64,000 nt of DNA, taken from NCBI GenBank assembly GCA_009869945.1, contig WIXG01000370.1, positions 1 through 64,000 on the forward strand, written 5' to 3'. The number at the start of each line of letters is the position of its first letter. Positions within the stretch are counted from its first letter, which is position 1. The notes beneath the pieces are model-generated. The model saw nothing but the letters and a program-made list of their open reading frames with translations. It did not search any database and was not told the origin of the DNA. The DNA is from Mesaphorura yosii (lineage: Eukaryota > Arthropoda > Collembola > Poduromorpha > Tullbergiidae). The position numbers were made by a program, and so were the translations under genes. Below, piece by piece: positions 1 to 13,679 of this stretch.

Positions 1-680
1 GACATGCCAGGGTTTTGCGTCAGTCGTGCCAAACCATGCGATATCGTCAGAGACGTGGACAGGCAGAAACGAATACAAATGAAATCACGCATCACGCTTT
101 GCTTTCGTGGTATTAAAAGAAAACTACGTTTAGATGCGAGAATGTGGCCATAAAATCTAACGACGAGATGGAAGGCTGCTATTAGACTATTTTTAGAGTT
201 GCTAATTCGCTAGTTAGCGTATGAACTACGTTCGTCAGTAACTATTATAATTCAAGTATTCAACGGCATTTTCCTTTCGGAAGTGCGCAGCTGAACTGCA
301 ATTAACCAGTTCGCATTAAAATGCTTGACGAGTTCTTTTTTGTGACTGTGATAGCTTTTCGAAATATCTCATCATGATCTGAATTCTCATTCCGATTAAA
401 GTTTGTATCGAGAGCCTCCGCTTTGGCATTCAGGGTATTGCCGGTTGTAGTTCAAGGCGGATGTGAACAGCCAACAGACCTCCTCAATTGTCTGATGATC
501 TAAATAATGATTTCCAAGGAGCAAAGTCTGACGCTCAGTAAACGAAAACTAAATACTGGCACTACTACGTTTTGAAAGAAAGCGAAAATCACATGCTTTC
601 TTTCCGCTGCCCCACTTAAATGAGGTCAACCATTGTAGATTCGTTGTCATTTCCCTGACATGACGATGACACGTTCTTAC
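1..680. other. Left edge: intron or downstream part of the LRP11-like gene
   Basis: The last visible exon ends in phase 1 with a clear donor (GTAAGAAC on the minus strand), so this stretch should begin with an intron. I could not identify a further exon with confidence. Confidence 0.4.
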
Positions 681-3600
681 CTGAAGGGCAATGCAGTTCA
701 GCCGCTTCATCTGAGCCGTCAGCACATTGGACAACTGCGTAGGAACACATCAATTGCCTATGAATGAGAATTTCTTGTTATTGTCGAGTAAATTCCAACT
801 TCTTACCGCCGTCACAAGCATTGTAAATTGCAATGCACTCTTTTGTGGTTTTGCATTCGAATTGCCAGCGACTGCATCTTGAAGGTGGATCTGCAAAAGC
901 AAAACAGAATTTCATCATTGCCATTGCCAGATGTAAAAGTTCTGAATAATGATCTGGTAGGCTACACATAAGTTCAATGATCAGCGCTTTGTATTCTTCC
1001 AATCAACCTTGAAAGTTCAACATCCTGTTCACTCAGAAATAGTGCAAAAATAAGTTTACAGTTTTACGAATTCGTCTGCAAGGAATTGGGATCAAAATAG
1101 ACATTTTCAATGAAGCATTGAATGAATTTTTCCCAAATCCTTCGTGCAATTTCATGGCCAATGGGCGCTGTAAATGTTTTGCAACTTACATAGGAGCGTC
1201 GTAGTTCACCGTACCAACAAAACTTGTAAACACCGAGCGCTTATTGTGATAAATGCAGTCGTCTCAGAACGACAGCGTGGGCTCGGATCAGCATTAGGCA
1301 AAATGAGACAACTTACTCTTAATGCACCGCATATGATTGCAGTTTTGCAGGTACGTGTGTGTGCAAAAATGACTACATTATTGCCATTTGCACGGTGATC
1401 ATGATGAGACTCATTGGCTATGCTGGCTGCTGTTGTTGCAACAATAAAGCCAGCGTAGCTACACAGATTGCAGAGATTTTTCATTCTGGCTGTGTCTGTT
1501 CAATTGTTGCACTGCACTGCTGCGAAAAAGTCACGTTTATCGTCTGCTGTGTGCTGTTCGAAGCGTCGCGTCGTGCTGCAAATTGTAATTGTAACGGGAT
1601 TAGTCAGTACGGCACTGGCTTCGTCATCGTCAACACAATCAGACACATTTCAGGCGTCAGTGACTTCGCGTCCACGTCCACCGCAGGTCTCAATCGCTCG
1701 GTTACAATAATTTTCCGTCTTTGAGTCTGAATTAGCAGTCCGTCCTTGACATTTGGTTAATACGAGGTAAAGAGTATTGCAAAGTGCATCGGTACCGGAC
1801 ATAAAGCCGCCACCACTACCGTCGCGACTCGACTATCCACGATTCACGATAATCTATCGTCATTTACCTGGAGTTTCCTTCAACAGCTAAAACTAATTTC
1901 TTCACGTGATAGTGCACGCACTTCACAGTTCCTGGCAGAACCTATCCCGAGTTATGCGGCAGAAGCAATTAATACTAGCTCTAATCTCCAAGTCAAAACA
2001 CTTGAAAAGTCCATTCGTCAAACGCATTTTCGTACGTCAACGTCAATGTTCAAGCTGCTCAGAACTGATAATTCATTCATTATTCATCGTGAAAATTCTA
2101 AAGCGTTAACATCAGTCGTCAATTGAAGTTCAGGAATTGCTGACTGCTGATAAGAGAAAAGTGTCAAAGCAGTTGGTGGGTACACAACGCATGCCAGGAA
2201 AAATTCCAGTGACATTTTCACAGTGTATCAAACACCAGGAGTGAAAAGTAAGGCGCAAACCAAAGAGCAATAAAAATGGCTTCAAAGTTGAGACGAGTTC
2301 CGTTGTTTGGAATCGACAGTGGATTCTCAATACTTTCGCCGTCTAAGAACAAGGTGAGTTTCGTGATTCGGTCATTGATTGGAGTCGATGAGTTCGTTAG
2401 ACCAGGGCGAGGACCTTGGAGTTCATTAAGACGAAAAAATTCCTTTGTAATTTGACCTTCCTTTTCGCCATTTCTTGTGCGCGTCTGCACCAAAATGGAT
2501 GCGACGCACAATTGAATTGAATAATATGAAGAGCCAAAAGCTGCAATTTGTTTGCAAGGTGTTGGACAATTCATTAGCTGAAACAAAGGATTGGGTTTCA
2601 TGTAATTTTGGAGATTTACTCTCTTTCGTATCAAGCACCTCTTCAATTTTCGCCGTTGTCCTTTCTTCATTAGACAAATTAGCCATTCAAACTCCTAAAG
2701 GCATGAATCAGTGGATTGTGCAATCTTTGTGCAAGATAAATTACTTGACTGGGCTGCGAAGTTAATTTTTACATTTTTCATGCTTGTATCATTTGTCTTG
2801 GGCGGCCCGACCACCAACTAGGGATAACCTTTTCGTGTAATTGATTTCGTGGCTATGCACAAAGTGAACCCTTTGAACAAACGCAATAGGTTATAAATAA
2901 TAAGCCCACATTCACATGATTTCCCTTGATCCAAATTGTCTCGCCAAAACAAAGAAGTGCCCCTGCTGCAAATCAAAAGGGAAGCATCGCGTGATAAGTG
3001 GTTCGCAATTCTAAAGCCAAGTGTATAAAGGAGTCTTTAGAACCGAATTGCATTTGCAAGTTGACAAAACTAAGCCCACGCCACGCAAGGGCTTTACTGA
3101 ACGTCTGCGAAAGGCATTAGGTTGTGCACAGTTGCACGGCAGATCACGTTCTTGCGATCGCAAAATAGAAAATCGAGTTTAAAACCCAAAAACAAAGAAA
3201 ACTGTCGATTCATGCCATTTAAAAAGTTTCAGAATTTTCAAGATGGAAATTGCACGAAAGGAGCTTCGAAGAAGAAGAAAAATTCGCAACCGCCTTAACT
3301 CAGCATCAAGTTGAGCTTCAATAACAAGAAGTTTCTAATTTTAACCCCATTTCAAAGCCACTTGTTCGCAGCCTTGTCTTTTATCGCCAGCGCCTGGTGT
3401 TATTGCAGTCATCTTCTCTCGAAATGAGAAAAGGATGTTTTGACAAGGTGCTGATATTGAAAGAAAGTGAATCGAGTCGAGTGCCTTATTGAGTCAGTCT
3501 GTCATGCAAAATTGACATAAAAGAATAAAACTGTAAAGGAAACAATCGTCAGTATTCATATTTGAGTAGGGTTTTCACACAATTGAAGAAACGAAGCCAT

Positions 3601-6600
3601 TTGTGAAATATTACGGTGGCAGATAGCGAGCCAGGCAATAGCAGCGTGTGTGCCATTACTGCAGCGATGATGATCCAATTTTCATGTCTCATTCTTTAAA
3701 AGGTTATTGTGAAATCATTGCAAAAGTACGAAGATAATACTCTTCGAAGATTTGTCTCAGTTTTAAGATTTGGAAATGCCTGCTACGATAATAGCTCTTT
3801 GGTGCAATTACTCCTGAAACATTCGGCTCGCAGATTGTGAAATGCGTATCAATATCAGAATGAATGACGTGGCGCATGGCGTGCCAAACAATAACACACG
3901 AATGGTGAAAATGAGTTTACAATTTACGCAAGACCTCCACCGTCGCATCTTATTACCCATCTTTAACATGTCTGGCTCGTAATCTGTAATTCAAATCTCT
4001 ACTTCGAATTTTCTACAAATAGCCGACAACAACAATGTGAATGCGAGTGCGAGGGAGAGATCCAAAAATCTAAATTCGCAACCGAAGTTGCGCGTCTTGC
4101 AATTCAAGACAAAAGTGGAGCCATTGCGAAAGCAAAGAAAGATCACGATTACTGATCCACTGCAATTCCGCATCACCATCCATCCACTGTATTGCGCTTC
4201 ATTTGTACTGCCACCCTAAGCATGCATTCAAGTTTTATTGCTTTCAATCTTGCTTAATGGCTAAAATTACAATGCAAGCCGTATTCGTACTGGCTTACTC
4301 TCAGTAATCATTTTGCACATAGCCAACGATCACATTAGTCATTATGTACGACCAAGAGTGCTATTACATGTCACTTTGCTTGTCAATACGCACGATTATT
4401 ACATAATCGCGAATAGAAGATCAATAAAGACGACTATGAAATGCCGGTAATGCAGCAAGCCAACGCACTGACTGCTCTGGTTAAGAACGACCACACAATG
4501 CAACTTCATGTACCGGTTCGCAATCTCATTACTCACTGCGTCTGCATCTGCAATGTCAATTTGGTGAAGATTCGTCGAACACGGTTTACAGTTGTTTTGA
4601 GCAAGCGTGGCGAGGCGACGATGCAACAGGTTTAAATTACGATGAATGGTTTAATTGGAGGATTCCATTAATCGTGTTTCGTTACAAGATTCATGCATTA
4701 CGATTGTCTGGCCGCAATTTGTGTTAACACATTTATGATCCTTAATAATGTGTGTATGTGGGACAAGCGAACCAGTGAATGCTGGTGCTGATGCACGAGC
4801 GGTCGTGGCTCGTGACTGCACCGCACTGCACTCCTTGCGCAACACGTACTGAATTGATTGTGATTAACAATTTACAGCATGATTGATCACGCGACTGAGA
4901 CACGGGAATTCAATTTGTCTCAAGTAGTCAATACTCACAAATTATACTCCTTGATGCAATTCTTGAGATCGTAACTTCGTAACAATAATGAATTGAACAA
5001 CAGAACTACGCTGTATGTGTTCGCTCGAGGAAGCCATACTTTACTTCCTCAAACCGACGCGCAAGCCATTTGATGCTGTGTGATTACGAAGAGATATGCG
5101 GAAGTGTAAAAGAGTTTGTCCAGGTCCGTAAATGTTATATCTCGTGCCGGATGTCACCAGAATCATAAGTTTTGAGTGTTCACATTAAAGTACTGTCACA
5201 ATTGAGAATAGCGCAAATTGTCTATTACAACATTTGAACATTATCAAAGGCGGCAAGAATACATCAGGTTTAATTTCGATTCTAATTACCTACGCGCCTT
5301 TCCTGATTACTAAATTACAGGGGAAAAGCAATAAGTCTGTTGCTCATGTCTAGCCGACTAATTGCAGTATGTGATTTTGTGGAGAGCAAAGAGTCCATTA
5401 AGTGTAATTAGCTCTACATGATTTGGCACGCATGGTTGTCAGCAAAACATATGAGATCAATCACTTGGAATCGTCAATTTGAGGAAGTGTAATTTGTGGA
5501 TTCGCGAATATATTGACGTAATTATGTGCAAACCGCAGGATACAGCGTCGTGAAACAGACATTCCGGCTAACCAACTGTAAAATATTCACATGTGCTTCT
5601 TATAACTGGGTCCGATTGAGTCCCAGTTCTGGCTCTGGGACTCTGTTTTTGTGGTAGATGATTGATGTCGTCGGTTTCTTCAAATAGCGAACTGTCACAT
5701 TAAAACGAGTCTTTTATGGGAGTTTGGTTCCAAATTTTCGCATTATGTCACCAAATGGTGAAATTGGAATAGTATTTTTGCCAATTCGTGAACCATGAAG
5801 ATGTTGACTACTTTGTAATTCTGCTCATGCTGATCATCATGTACCATGGTGCGATCCTTCTAATGTTACATCATTGACATTTATGGGCAATGGGCATTTA
5901 TGTTTTGTCGCTTTCTTTGTCAATCGTCAGGATCTTTTGGCACCGCACACAATCTCATCTTGCAACCATCGATCATCTTCGTGCTGCGGCGCCTCAGCCT
6001 TTGTGAAACTTTCAAACGGCATGACAAGACGATTTACGTCGCACCGAACACTCCGATGAATAATGAATTGATTGCTTATCAGTACGTGCATGCAAAGTTG
6101 TGTAACGTATTAATTAAAATTTAGACTAATGGTTCTTTGTACCGACTAATTACAGCCGTCACGAAGAGAAGTTACTGAATTGTGGATTCGTCGTCTTTTC
6201 TTCGCTGCCTAATCTTTTGAATCAGCGGTTTCAATGAAGTCATTTTTGCATGATGGCGAACGCAATTCATTTCCGTGTGATACTGTTTTTCTGTTTGACT
6301 ATTCGACTCTTTGCGTTCGTCGAAATGCAAATTAATCAAATAGGACGAAGGAGCTCTACGCTACGGAAGTGGTTTACTTTTTTCCACGAACTTCCAAGAG
6401 AATTCTGTAATTGTTCGGGTTCAGGCCGCAATTAGTAATTCGAATGAACGTTTTCACATCTTTATGCTAATGCTAATCCTCATCCATTCCATTAACTTGG
6501 ATTAAAATAAGACCGCATGGCTGTTGGCAATTCTAAATAAATTGTATTAGAGCACGCTCATAAACTCTCACAGGCACAGCACTTCAACTTTCACTCTTTT

Positions 6601-9600
6601 TCTAGCATTCTATCACCTGCAGCAGCAGCCCAACAATAGCGATGATTTTTTGCCCCTAACGGCCTAAGCACATCATTTTTATTTACATTTACTGAAAAAG
6701 TGTTGCGAATTTGCGTGTAAGTGTTACTGTTGTCTATTATTATTGTTAAGGTTCATTGTGCATTGTGCTGAGTGAGAAAGTCTTGAGAAAATGTGTATAG
6801 GATCATGCAATTAACCACATCGTGCGAGAAGGCTGAGGCAATAGGCAATAGGCAGCAGGCAGAGGGCTTTCAAATATGAGAATGAGCATTTAATGAGATT
6901 CCATTTCGTGTGTCCGCAACTCAAGTGAAGCCGTTTAGAATTTTAAGCCCTTTTGAAGAACACAGCGAGCGAGGGTCGACTTCAATGAATTGCCAATTGC
7001 GTGGGAGCACCGAAATAATTGTCTGACGGCAGTTCGTTGCTCGATTTCGTGTTTCAAAAATGTGTTCAGGTTAAAATCGTGACCAATTTGCCTCACTCCT
7101 CATTAGTGTTCAATTTTTTTTAGAGTCTCGGTGCTTGTTTTGCTTGAAAGAGTTTGAGTTTGAGGCCGGAAAATACCAAGAGTCTGAAACATGAACTTAC
7201 GTGCATTGTCTACGTGCCCGGATTGCAGGTTTTGGTCTTGACGTAAGGCAGCAGGCAGATCTTGAGCTCCACCTGTGAAAGTGACCCCTGCGTTCGCCGT
7301 CGCGTTGTTCTCTTGTTGACTCGCGCTCGCGTGCTCATGCTGATGATGATTTATATTATCATTCGCGTTCTCAGCCAATGCTGAATTTGCGGCCTTTGAT
7401 GAGTGTTCAGTGTTGCTGTTCTTGAGGACATTCTCTTTGTTGCTCGCTTCAGTGTTTCTGTCAAAAGAACAAAAACAATCGCATGAGTTATACACAAAAA
7501 TTGAGAAATGGATTTTGATACACAGTAACAGGTTTTGGTGTTTGAATTTCCATAATGTAGCCGTACGTTAATAGCTTTGGACATGAGATCATGCACGCAG
7601 ATTTTTAATAATTGAAAATACATTTGGTAAATGATTTATTTTTCATGAATAATAATACATCATCGTAAATGGGTTTGTCGACATAAATGCACATGTCCCT
7701 TATTGAAAGCTTGAGCGGCGAGTAGGAGAGTAGGACACGAGATGCAAGATGCAAAATCAACGGCGAAATGTGCACAATTATTTTTACAATTTGAGCTGGC
7801 TCTCATGCTGCCCGAACACAAAAGGAAAAATCAGAGAACAAGATAACAGTACTTTTGTTGTGTTAGGGTGATGTTTATCGCCATCATGCAAAAGAATCTG
7901 TGGTGTGGTTTTAGGTATTTAATCTCTTTTATCTTCTATTTCTTTGTGTAGCGTGTACTAGTGATCCAGAATCATAATCATAGTCTTCGTAATCAAGTTT
8001 CATCGAACCCACTCCTACACTGTCCTGGGCTCAAAAGCAAGTGCCTTCCCTTCTCTGCTCTGCACACGTACCTTAATTGATTTAATTCGGCTTCATGTTG
8101 ATTATTTTTCCCATTTATCGTGAGTTGGAACGGTTCTTCTCTTCTTCGAAGTAGGGCACTCATGTAACGCTCCTGTTGAGTGAACTTGCATCGAAAATCT
8201 TCAAGTGGACCACAGTCGAACATGTAACAGCTTCCGGAATTCTGAAAATAGATCAGATAAAATATTAACCTCGTAACATCTTTCGGTCTTCCAGCTTGAT
8301 AGAACTTTATAGAAAAGCTGTCCATTCAACAGCTGCTTTGACGTAGAGAACTAACAGAAATAAAAATCGCACACGTGCCCACGTGCGCTTTTCTATGTTT
8401 ACCAACGCTGACGAGTATACGCCAGAAGTCTGGCTTAGTAAAAAAGGTTTCATATTCCCGTAATCCCGCTACGGTGACAGTTGTCATGCTTTTTGACAAA
8501 TTGCTCTCGCAATGAAGGTGGCACGAACGAGCTTATCTGGTCGAGCTCTTTTCCAGACATCAGACGCAAATGGGCACAATGTGTACACCAGTCAATGATA
8601 GAAACAGAAGACATCTGACATTTCACAACAAAGACTCAGGAACCTCATTCACCAGCCATCTTCAGGTCTAAACTGTCATAGACAACGTTTTCTGTTCTCT
8701 TCCTTTCGAAATTAAGTTTAAATTCAAAGCTACATGCAAAAACGAAAAGTGTAAAATGGTATGTCATGATGCACCTTATGCCTTCTTAAGATCGTAATCA
8801 GAGTCGTCTAACCTCAGTAAGCTCGATGAAATGGTCAAGTTATAAAAATGCTAATGAATGTTCCCAACTGCGCGTAAAGTTCAGCCTGCAGCGCAGGTCG
8901 CAGCTCGGCGTCAGCCTTCACTGCTGGTTGTGCGTTATACGAAATGTGAATTGAAAACACAAAATTATGGGAATTGTGGCATTATGGGCGTTTGATGATT
9001 AATAATATTTGCATTTGTTCAAAATAAGTGAAGTACGACTGTCCTCAAGACCGAGCACTACAATTTTGCAGTTTGTTATTGTTGTTGTCCACTACGCTCA
9101 CAGTGGTCAAAGCTCAGTGATAGATCGGTGAATTCAAATGAGATTTACGATTTATAATCCACCCATTATGGCCATAGCTCCGACGGCATTTACTTCCTGT
9201 TGGTTGTTCGCTGTTCCTGATTTTTGTGCACGCGAAGCAGAAAATTAGAACGAAATTATTCGCACACAAATGCTCATACTCATGCATAACTCACCAAGAA
9301 CGAATCGCACCACAATCACAGTGGGACATAAATTGCGACTTGCAACACAGCGCGAGCGAAATTAACTGTCGTAATAGGCAGCGTATGAGCATCGGCTACG
9401 CTCATACATGGAAACTTGTTGGAATTTGATACTTTTGTATTTAAAATAGGACAGAATGCGGGTAATTCCATCTTATGCGCAATGAATTGGTAATTTTATG
9501 ACATTTTGCCCAATTTGTCGTGGGAAAATATCGCTGTTAATTCCTTCCAAATTAAGTAATTCGTCATTCTCAAAATGTCACTCTTGCCCATTAAAAATGG

Positions 9601-10830
9601 CCGATTTGGCAAAACATGTATACTAATTGGTCGGGAAATGTACAAATAAAATAAGAAATTCAACCCAAGTCGCGCCAAGGCAAAAATCAAGGCAAAGCTG
9701 GTAAGCAAGACTCTGAGACAGCATGATCTCAATCCGTCATTGAGCAGGGCAAGCGAACATGCATGATTTGTCAATTAATTTTTCTCGCTGAACTAAATTT
9801 CATTTTTGATGTTTTCAAGTTGCATGCATCAAAAAATGACAAGAATAGGAAATGAAGCAATGTCAACGACCACATTGCTTTGGTAGAGTCGGAATTAAAT
9901 AACATTGTACTTCAACCACAACAAATGTGAGATTCTACGCTGCAATAGCGTGACAAAAATAAAGCAATTTGGAATTTCAACTTTACCCTCACGTGCCATT
10001 GCTTGGCGTGTTTGGCAGACTGCGACGAGTTTCATAAATTCTCAATAAAGTGAATTTAGCGCCATTACGCAATTTAACCTGCCACTTGGCAGCTTGAATC
10101 GATTGCATAAAATCGGACTTGTGGTCTAAATAATTGACTTGGGCGTCTTTGGTGTTAAGGGGCGCAATATTTTGTCAGACAAAAGGACCAAACTGGTTTT
10201 TGAGACCAAAAGCAATCAATTACGAAGGCAGCACAATACGCGGAACAAAAACAATGAATGCACGAGTAGTACGACTACTCATAACAATCGAAATTAAAAG
10301 GGTGCGGATTTACTGTGCATTGTTTCATGCCTGATACGCGAGCCGGCCAGTCCGGATCATAAATAATCAAAACGAGAATATAATTAGCGCGTAGCACATG
10401 TCCGTACCTTCTCCTCGTATGTAATGACATTGCAATGTGGAGTTTGACAACAAAATCGCAGACATTCTTCTTTCGACTTGATGTTGGTGCCCAAATCTGA
10501 TTCGTTCAAGTACTTTGCACCGTTCGCCAACGAGTCTTTTGTTCGGATGATTATGCCCTCGTTGATTTCGTAATTTATGATGCACTGGTCATTTGTGTTT
10601 GCATTTACATTGTTAATTGTTTCGACAAAGTTATTAAAGTTTGTATTGCCGGAACCTAGCGCGCCCGCACCGTTCAGAAAATTACTACCGTCACCCACTT
10701 GCAGCTCGTTCTCGAGGTTCAGGATCGTGTGGCGAGTGCAACTGATTGGACTGAGCAAATATATAACAGACAGCACAATTATTCGCCCAACTGGGAATTT
10801 TGCACGTCGACATTTGCTGCCTGATTCCAT
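681..10830 (-). CDS. LRP11-like MANSC/LDLa receptor, 3' end beyond the left edge (partial)
   Basis: Probable single-pass or secreted receptor-like protein. Exons read (minus strand): 10830-10408, 8241-8072, 7457-7201, 890-807, 734-681, with phases 0, 2, 1, 1 that all match. The first exon starts with Met, a basic stretch and a hydrophobic segment (IIVLSVIYLLSPISC) that looks like a signal peptide. Exons 1-2 encode a MANSC/MANEC domain with its Cys pattern (ECLRFCCQTPHCNV, then CYMFDCGPLEDFRCKF). Exon 3 is a low-complexity Asn/His/Gln/Ala-rich linker. Exons 4-5 join into an LDL-receptor class A repeat (CSRWQFECKTTKECI, then CADGSDEAAELHC). This order is that of LRP11-type proteins. Later exons, including any transmembrane segment, are not in the window. 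No function is claimed beyond the family; MANSC-LDLa proteins other than LRP11 remain possible. Confidence 0.8.
891..7200 (-). other. Long intron (6.3 kb) of the LRP11-like gene
   Basis: Bounded by a GTAAGTTC donor at 7200 and a TTTTGCAG acceptor at 891-893 (minus strand), and phase-compatible. AT-rich, with short simple repeats such as the AATAGGC/CAGCAGGCAG run near 6840-6865. It contains short ORFs, most of which look random. The exception is the pair near 2218-2686, listed separately. Confidence 0.6.
2218..2686 (-). other. Two overlapping minus-strand ORFs in the intron, possible small gene or retro-fragment
   Basis: One frame opens with Met at 2686 and runs to 2426 (86 codons, starting MANLSNEERTTAKIEEVLDT). 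The other is open to 2218 and ends in a hydrophobic C-terminus (FIALWFAPYFSLLVFDTL). The first part of the former and the last part of the latter both have a protein-like composition. I recognise neither. A change of frame within roughly 2470-2560 would join them, but no convincing intron of normal size is present. This may be a decayed gene or chance. Confidence 0.2.
7458..8071 (-). other. Intron between the MANSC exon and the linker exon
   Basis: Donor GTACGT at 8071 and acceptor ending CAG at 7458-7460 (minus strand). Nothing else was seen in it. Confidence 0.6.
8242..10407 (-). other. Intron inside the MANSC domain of the LRP11-like gene
   Basis: Donor GTACGG at 10407, acceptor TTTTCAG ending at 8242, phase 0. 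It splits the MANSC domain after TYEEK. Short ORFs inside (for example 9496-9774 minus) show no recognisable domain. Confidence 0.6.
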
Positions 10831-13679
10831 AATTATGGCTAATCACGATCACTTTAACTACTCACTTGGCAGAAGAACGAGACTAACTCACAGTCAGGCT
10901 CGGATTTCGACTCACGTTTGAACTCATGGATGGTGTAAAAAATTGCAGAAATTTGTTCTCCAACAGCATGGCTAGAATTGAGTGACTGTGGCTTCACTCG
11001 GAAACGTGGGATCTCGGAATTCGGGAGTGTCTGACGTTGTTGCTTTACTACCGCACTGAAGGGGAAGTGAAAGCCAGGAGATGTTGTATACGCAGTAAAA
11101 GTACAAGCTGCGAGAGGAAACAGATCGATAACTTTCTTTGCGAGCTAAATAAAGCACGTATATTCTTATTTGGAGTTTGCCAGACGTGCTTTTACTTTCT
11201 TGTTGTGCCTCGTCTCGTGCTGTACAGGATGAACCAGGAAGTTATGCGACCCTGGTTAAACCCGTTTCGCAAATCCTGAAGTGGAAAGATGAGACAAAGC
11301 TGTTTACAAGCGAACAGAGGAAATGAAGCCATACAGCTGCAAGCCATTTCCCAATTAAGATTTCAACATTCGTCCGCACGAAATCTGCGCTAGCTGCTGC
11401 TGCAATTTTGCAGAAAATTAGATTTCTCGGAACAACATAAAACAACGCGAGATATGGAGTTCGGATTAGATAGTTTATTTTCTAATTTCATTCAAAAACG
11501 AAAGCCGAGACACTGGAACTTGAGCAGATTGGAGTTGAGTGTAATGTGATACGAAATGTGATGCTATTAAAATAATATCATTCGTCAAGATTCGCCGCTT
11601 GTTATTGCGCGTGTCGGATTTCTTTACGTCAGATTGGCTTAGGGTTTAGGTTTAGCAACCCCACCACATGCTGATCTAAAACGCGCTGATGCTATCCAGC
11701 GTCAGACGAGTTGCGAAATGGAATTTCAAAGCAAATGCTTTGAATGAATCCGTGTTCCAGAATTCTTAAAGCCTCTAGCCTCCTTAATCCCGGAAGTCTT
11801 AGATTTGAGGATTTGTCTTCGTGTTCCAGGCGTTTACATTCCACACGGTTCCAGAGCAGGACGACCATTTACTGCCTTACTGCCACTGTCTTTCATTCAG
11901 CATCCGTGATCCAAGTCCTATATGATGAACCGACGTGCATTATGGAGGTACTAACGACTACCAGAACATCAAAATGACCTCCATGACTCGTAAAATAGTT
12001 TCGCATACAAGTTGCGCTGCCAATTGTTCGCTATCAAGCCGGATTCCAGCGTTTCGATACAAATTGTCAAGTTTGCACATAAAATAAAAGTGTTTGCAAA
12101 CCAGGCAGAATGTATTTCGGATCCAACGGTCATCAGCTTAGTGCGGCTGCAGTGGTTCTCACTTTAATCGAAGTTTTGTAATTTCAATGGCAGAAGTGTT
12201 GTAGATGTCTTTCAACCGGCAATTGCTGTTCATTGCGAGTTCATCACATCGGGCTCAAGGAATGGAAACAATTTTAAAGACCGTGCGTATCCCATGGCTA
12301 GGTTGCTTACGCTTTCAGTACGGCAACTCAGCGTGAAGTGAATACGAAAAGATAACAAGATTACATTTTCCTGTGTACCATGCAATTATGATTATTACAA
12401 CCAGCAGAATTGCCTGAATGATGAGGATTTTCAGCATTGTACACGGAATGGCGTGAATTGTGAATACACGCATTTATGATGTTGCATCTCCAACATCATA
12501 ATTTTTTATCTCACATATTTTGGCATTGCTGGCAAACCCAAAATCTCAAGAGTAAAAACCTTTTACGCTAAAATAAGTGCAGAGCATGGACTGAACGAGC
12601 AGCAGGCCTGCAATGGCAATGTAATGAGTTGTGCGAACAGTTGCTTTATGTACCAGAAGATCCTTTGGCATTCATTTCAGTTATTATTCTCTTACTCATT
12701 GACCGTGCCAGAAGCAAAGCAAAGCAAAGTACAAACTGACTACTGACAAGTCTCATGCACATTCAGCGGTATTGAGACAAGTCCACAGTCGACTCGACGG
12801 GTCTTCCAAGACGTTAAATAAATATTGCCTTGTGCTGCTGTGTAGAAGCAATCTTTTATCCATACTCCAGGGACTTGGCTCTGTTTAATTTGTCTCAGAA
12901 AGAACTTGCAAATGTCATTTCTACTCGTGACTCTGATTTGACATTCAGTTTCTGTGTGTACAAGTGCCAGACAACGGAGACCAACTTGATGGTCGGTCGA
13001 ACGAGCAGTGTGTTGGTGCCCTGCTTCATTTTACTTGGAGAAGCCCCAACTAGCCAAGCCGTATCTCATAGCTGCCTAGCCATCTGCTGAATTAAGATTT
13101 CATGGCAATGGCAATGGCTTATTTATTAACACTGCGTTGCGTATTGCATCAGTTCAACTTTAGTTATTGTTCGGTTAACCAGTCTGTCTTGTACCAGTAC
13201 GGTTCGTCCTGGTGCACATAAACCAAGTACAAAGAGATGAACGAACGTCTACGTTTGCTGAGTCCACTCGCGTTCTCGTACTCTATTGTTATTCAAACAC
13301 GCTTAACCTTCAAGGAAAGCAACAAAAATCGCTGGGGTGAACCGTAATAATAATTAGTCACCAATCTCTGCATCAAGTGTCTAGTGCCATGAGACAAAGA
13401 AATCACGACGTGCAATATTGCAGTGCAGCGCTTGTATAATATCAGCCGCTCGTCAGCGAAAGTTGCACTTGTCATTGTTTTCATTGTTGTCGTGTAGTTT
13501 CAACTAAATGTGCATTAATTTTTTTGTGTCAGTTGTGACTTGTGATTTGTGGCTCTGAACAGTCTGAACCATCAACCAGTCTGTCTGAACTGAACTCTTG
13601 TGGACTAACTTTGAATATTTGTGTTCTCGTGCCTTTACAGACGCCGGCTTCTGGCAAAGTAGGCAAAGGCGTGTTTAAG
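10831..13679. other. Divergent intergenic region between the LRP11-like and PPP1R14-like genes
   Basis: About 2.8 kb with no supported coding gene. It should hold the promoters of both flanking genes. The right end contains a strong acceptor (GTGCCTTTACAG ending near 13640), so a 5' UTR intron of the PPP1R14-like gene probably ends there. A short TTAGGGTTTAGGTTTAG run lies near 11638-11655. Small ORFs such as 12830-13090 (plus) look random. Confidence 0.5.

Noticed and set aside
1359-1724. 121-codon plus ORF in the receptor intron
   Set aside because: Cys-rich but no domain or splice context, and it overlaps other chance frames on both strands.
11638-11655. Telomere-like TTAGGGTTTAGGTTTAG run
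   Set aside because: Under three imperfect units; too short to be an interstitial telomeric array.
12830-13090. 86-codon plus ORF in the intergenic region
   Set aside because: No recognisable domain and no supporting splice or poly(A) context.
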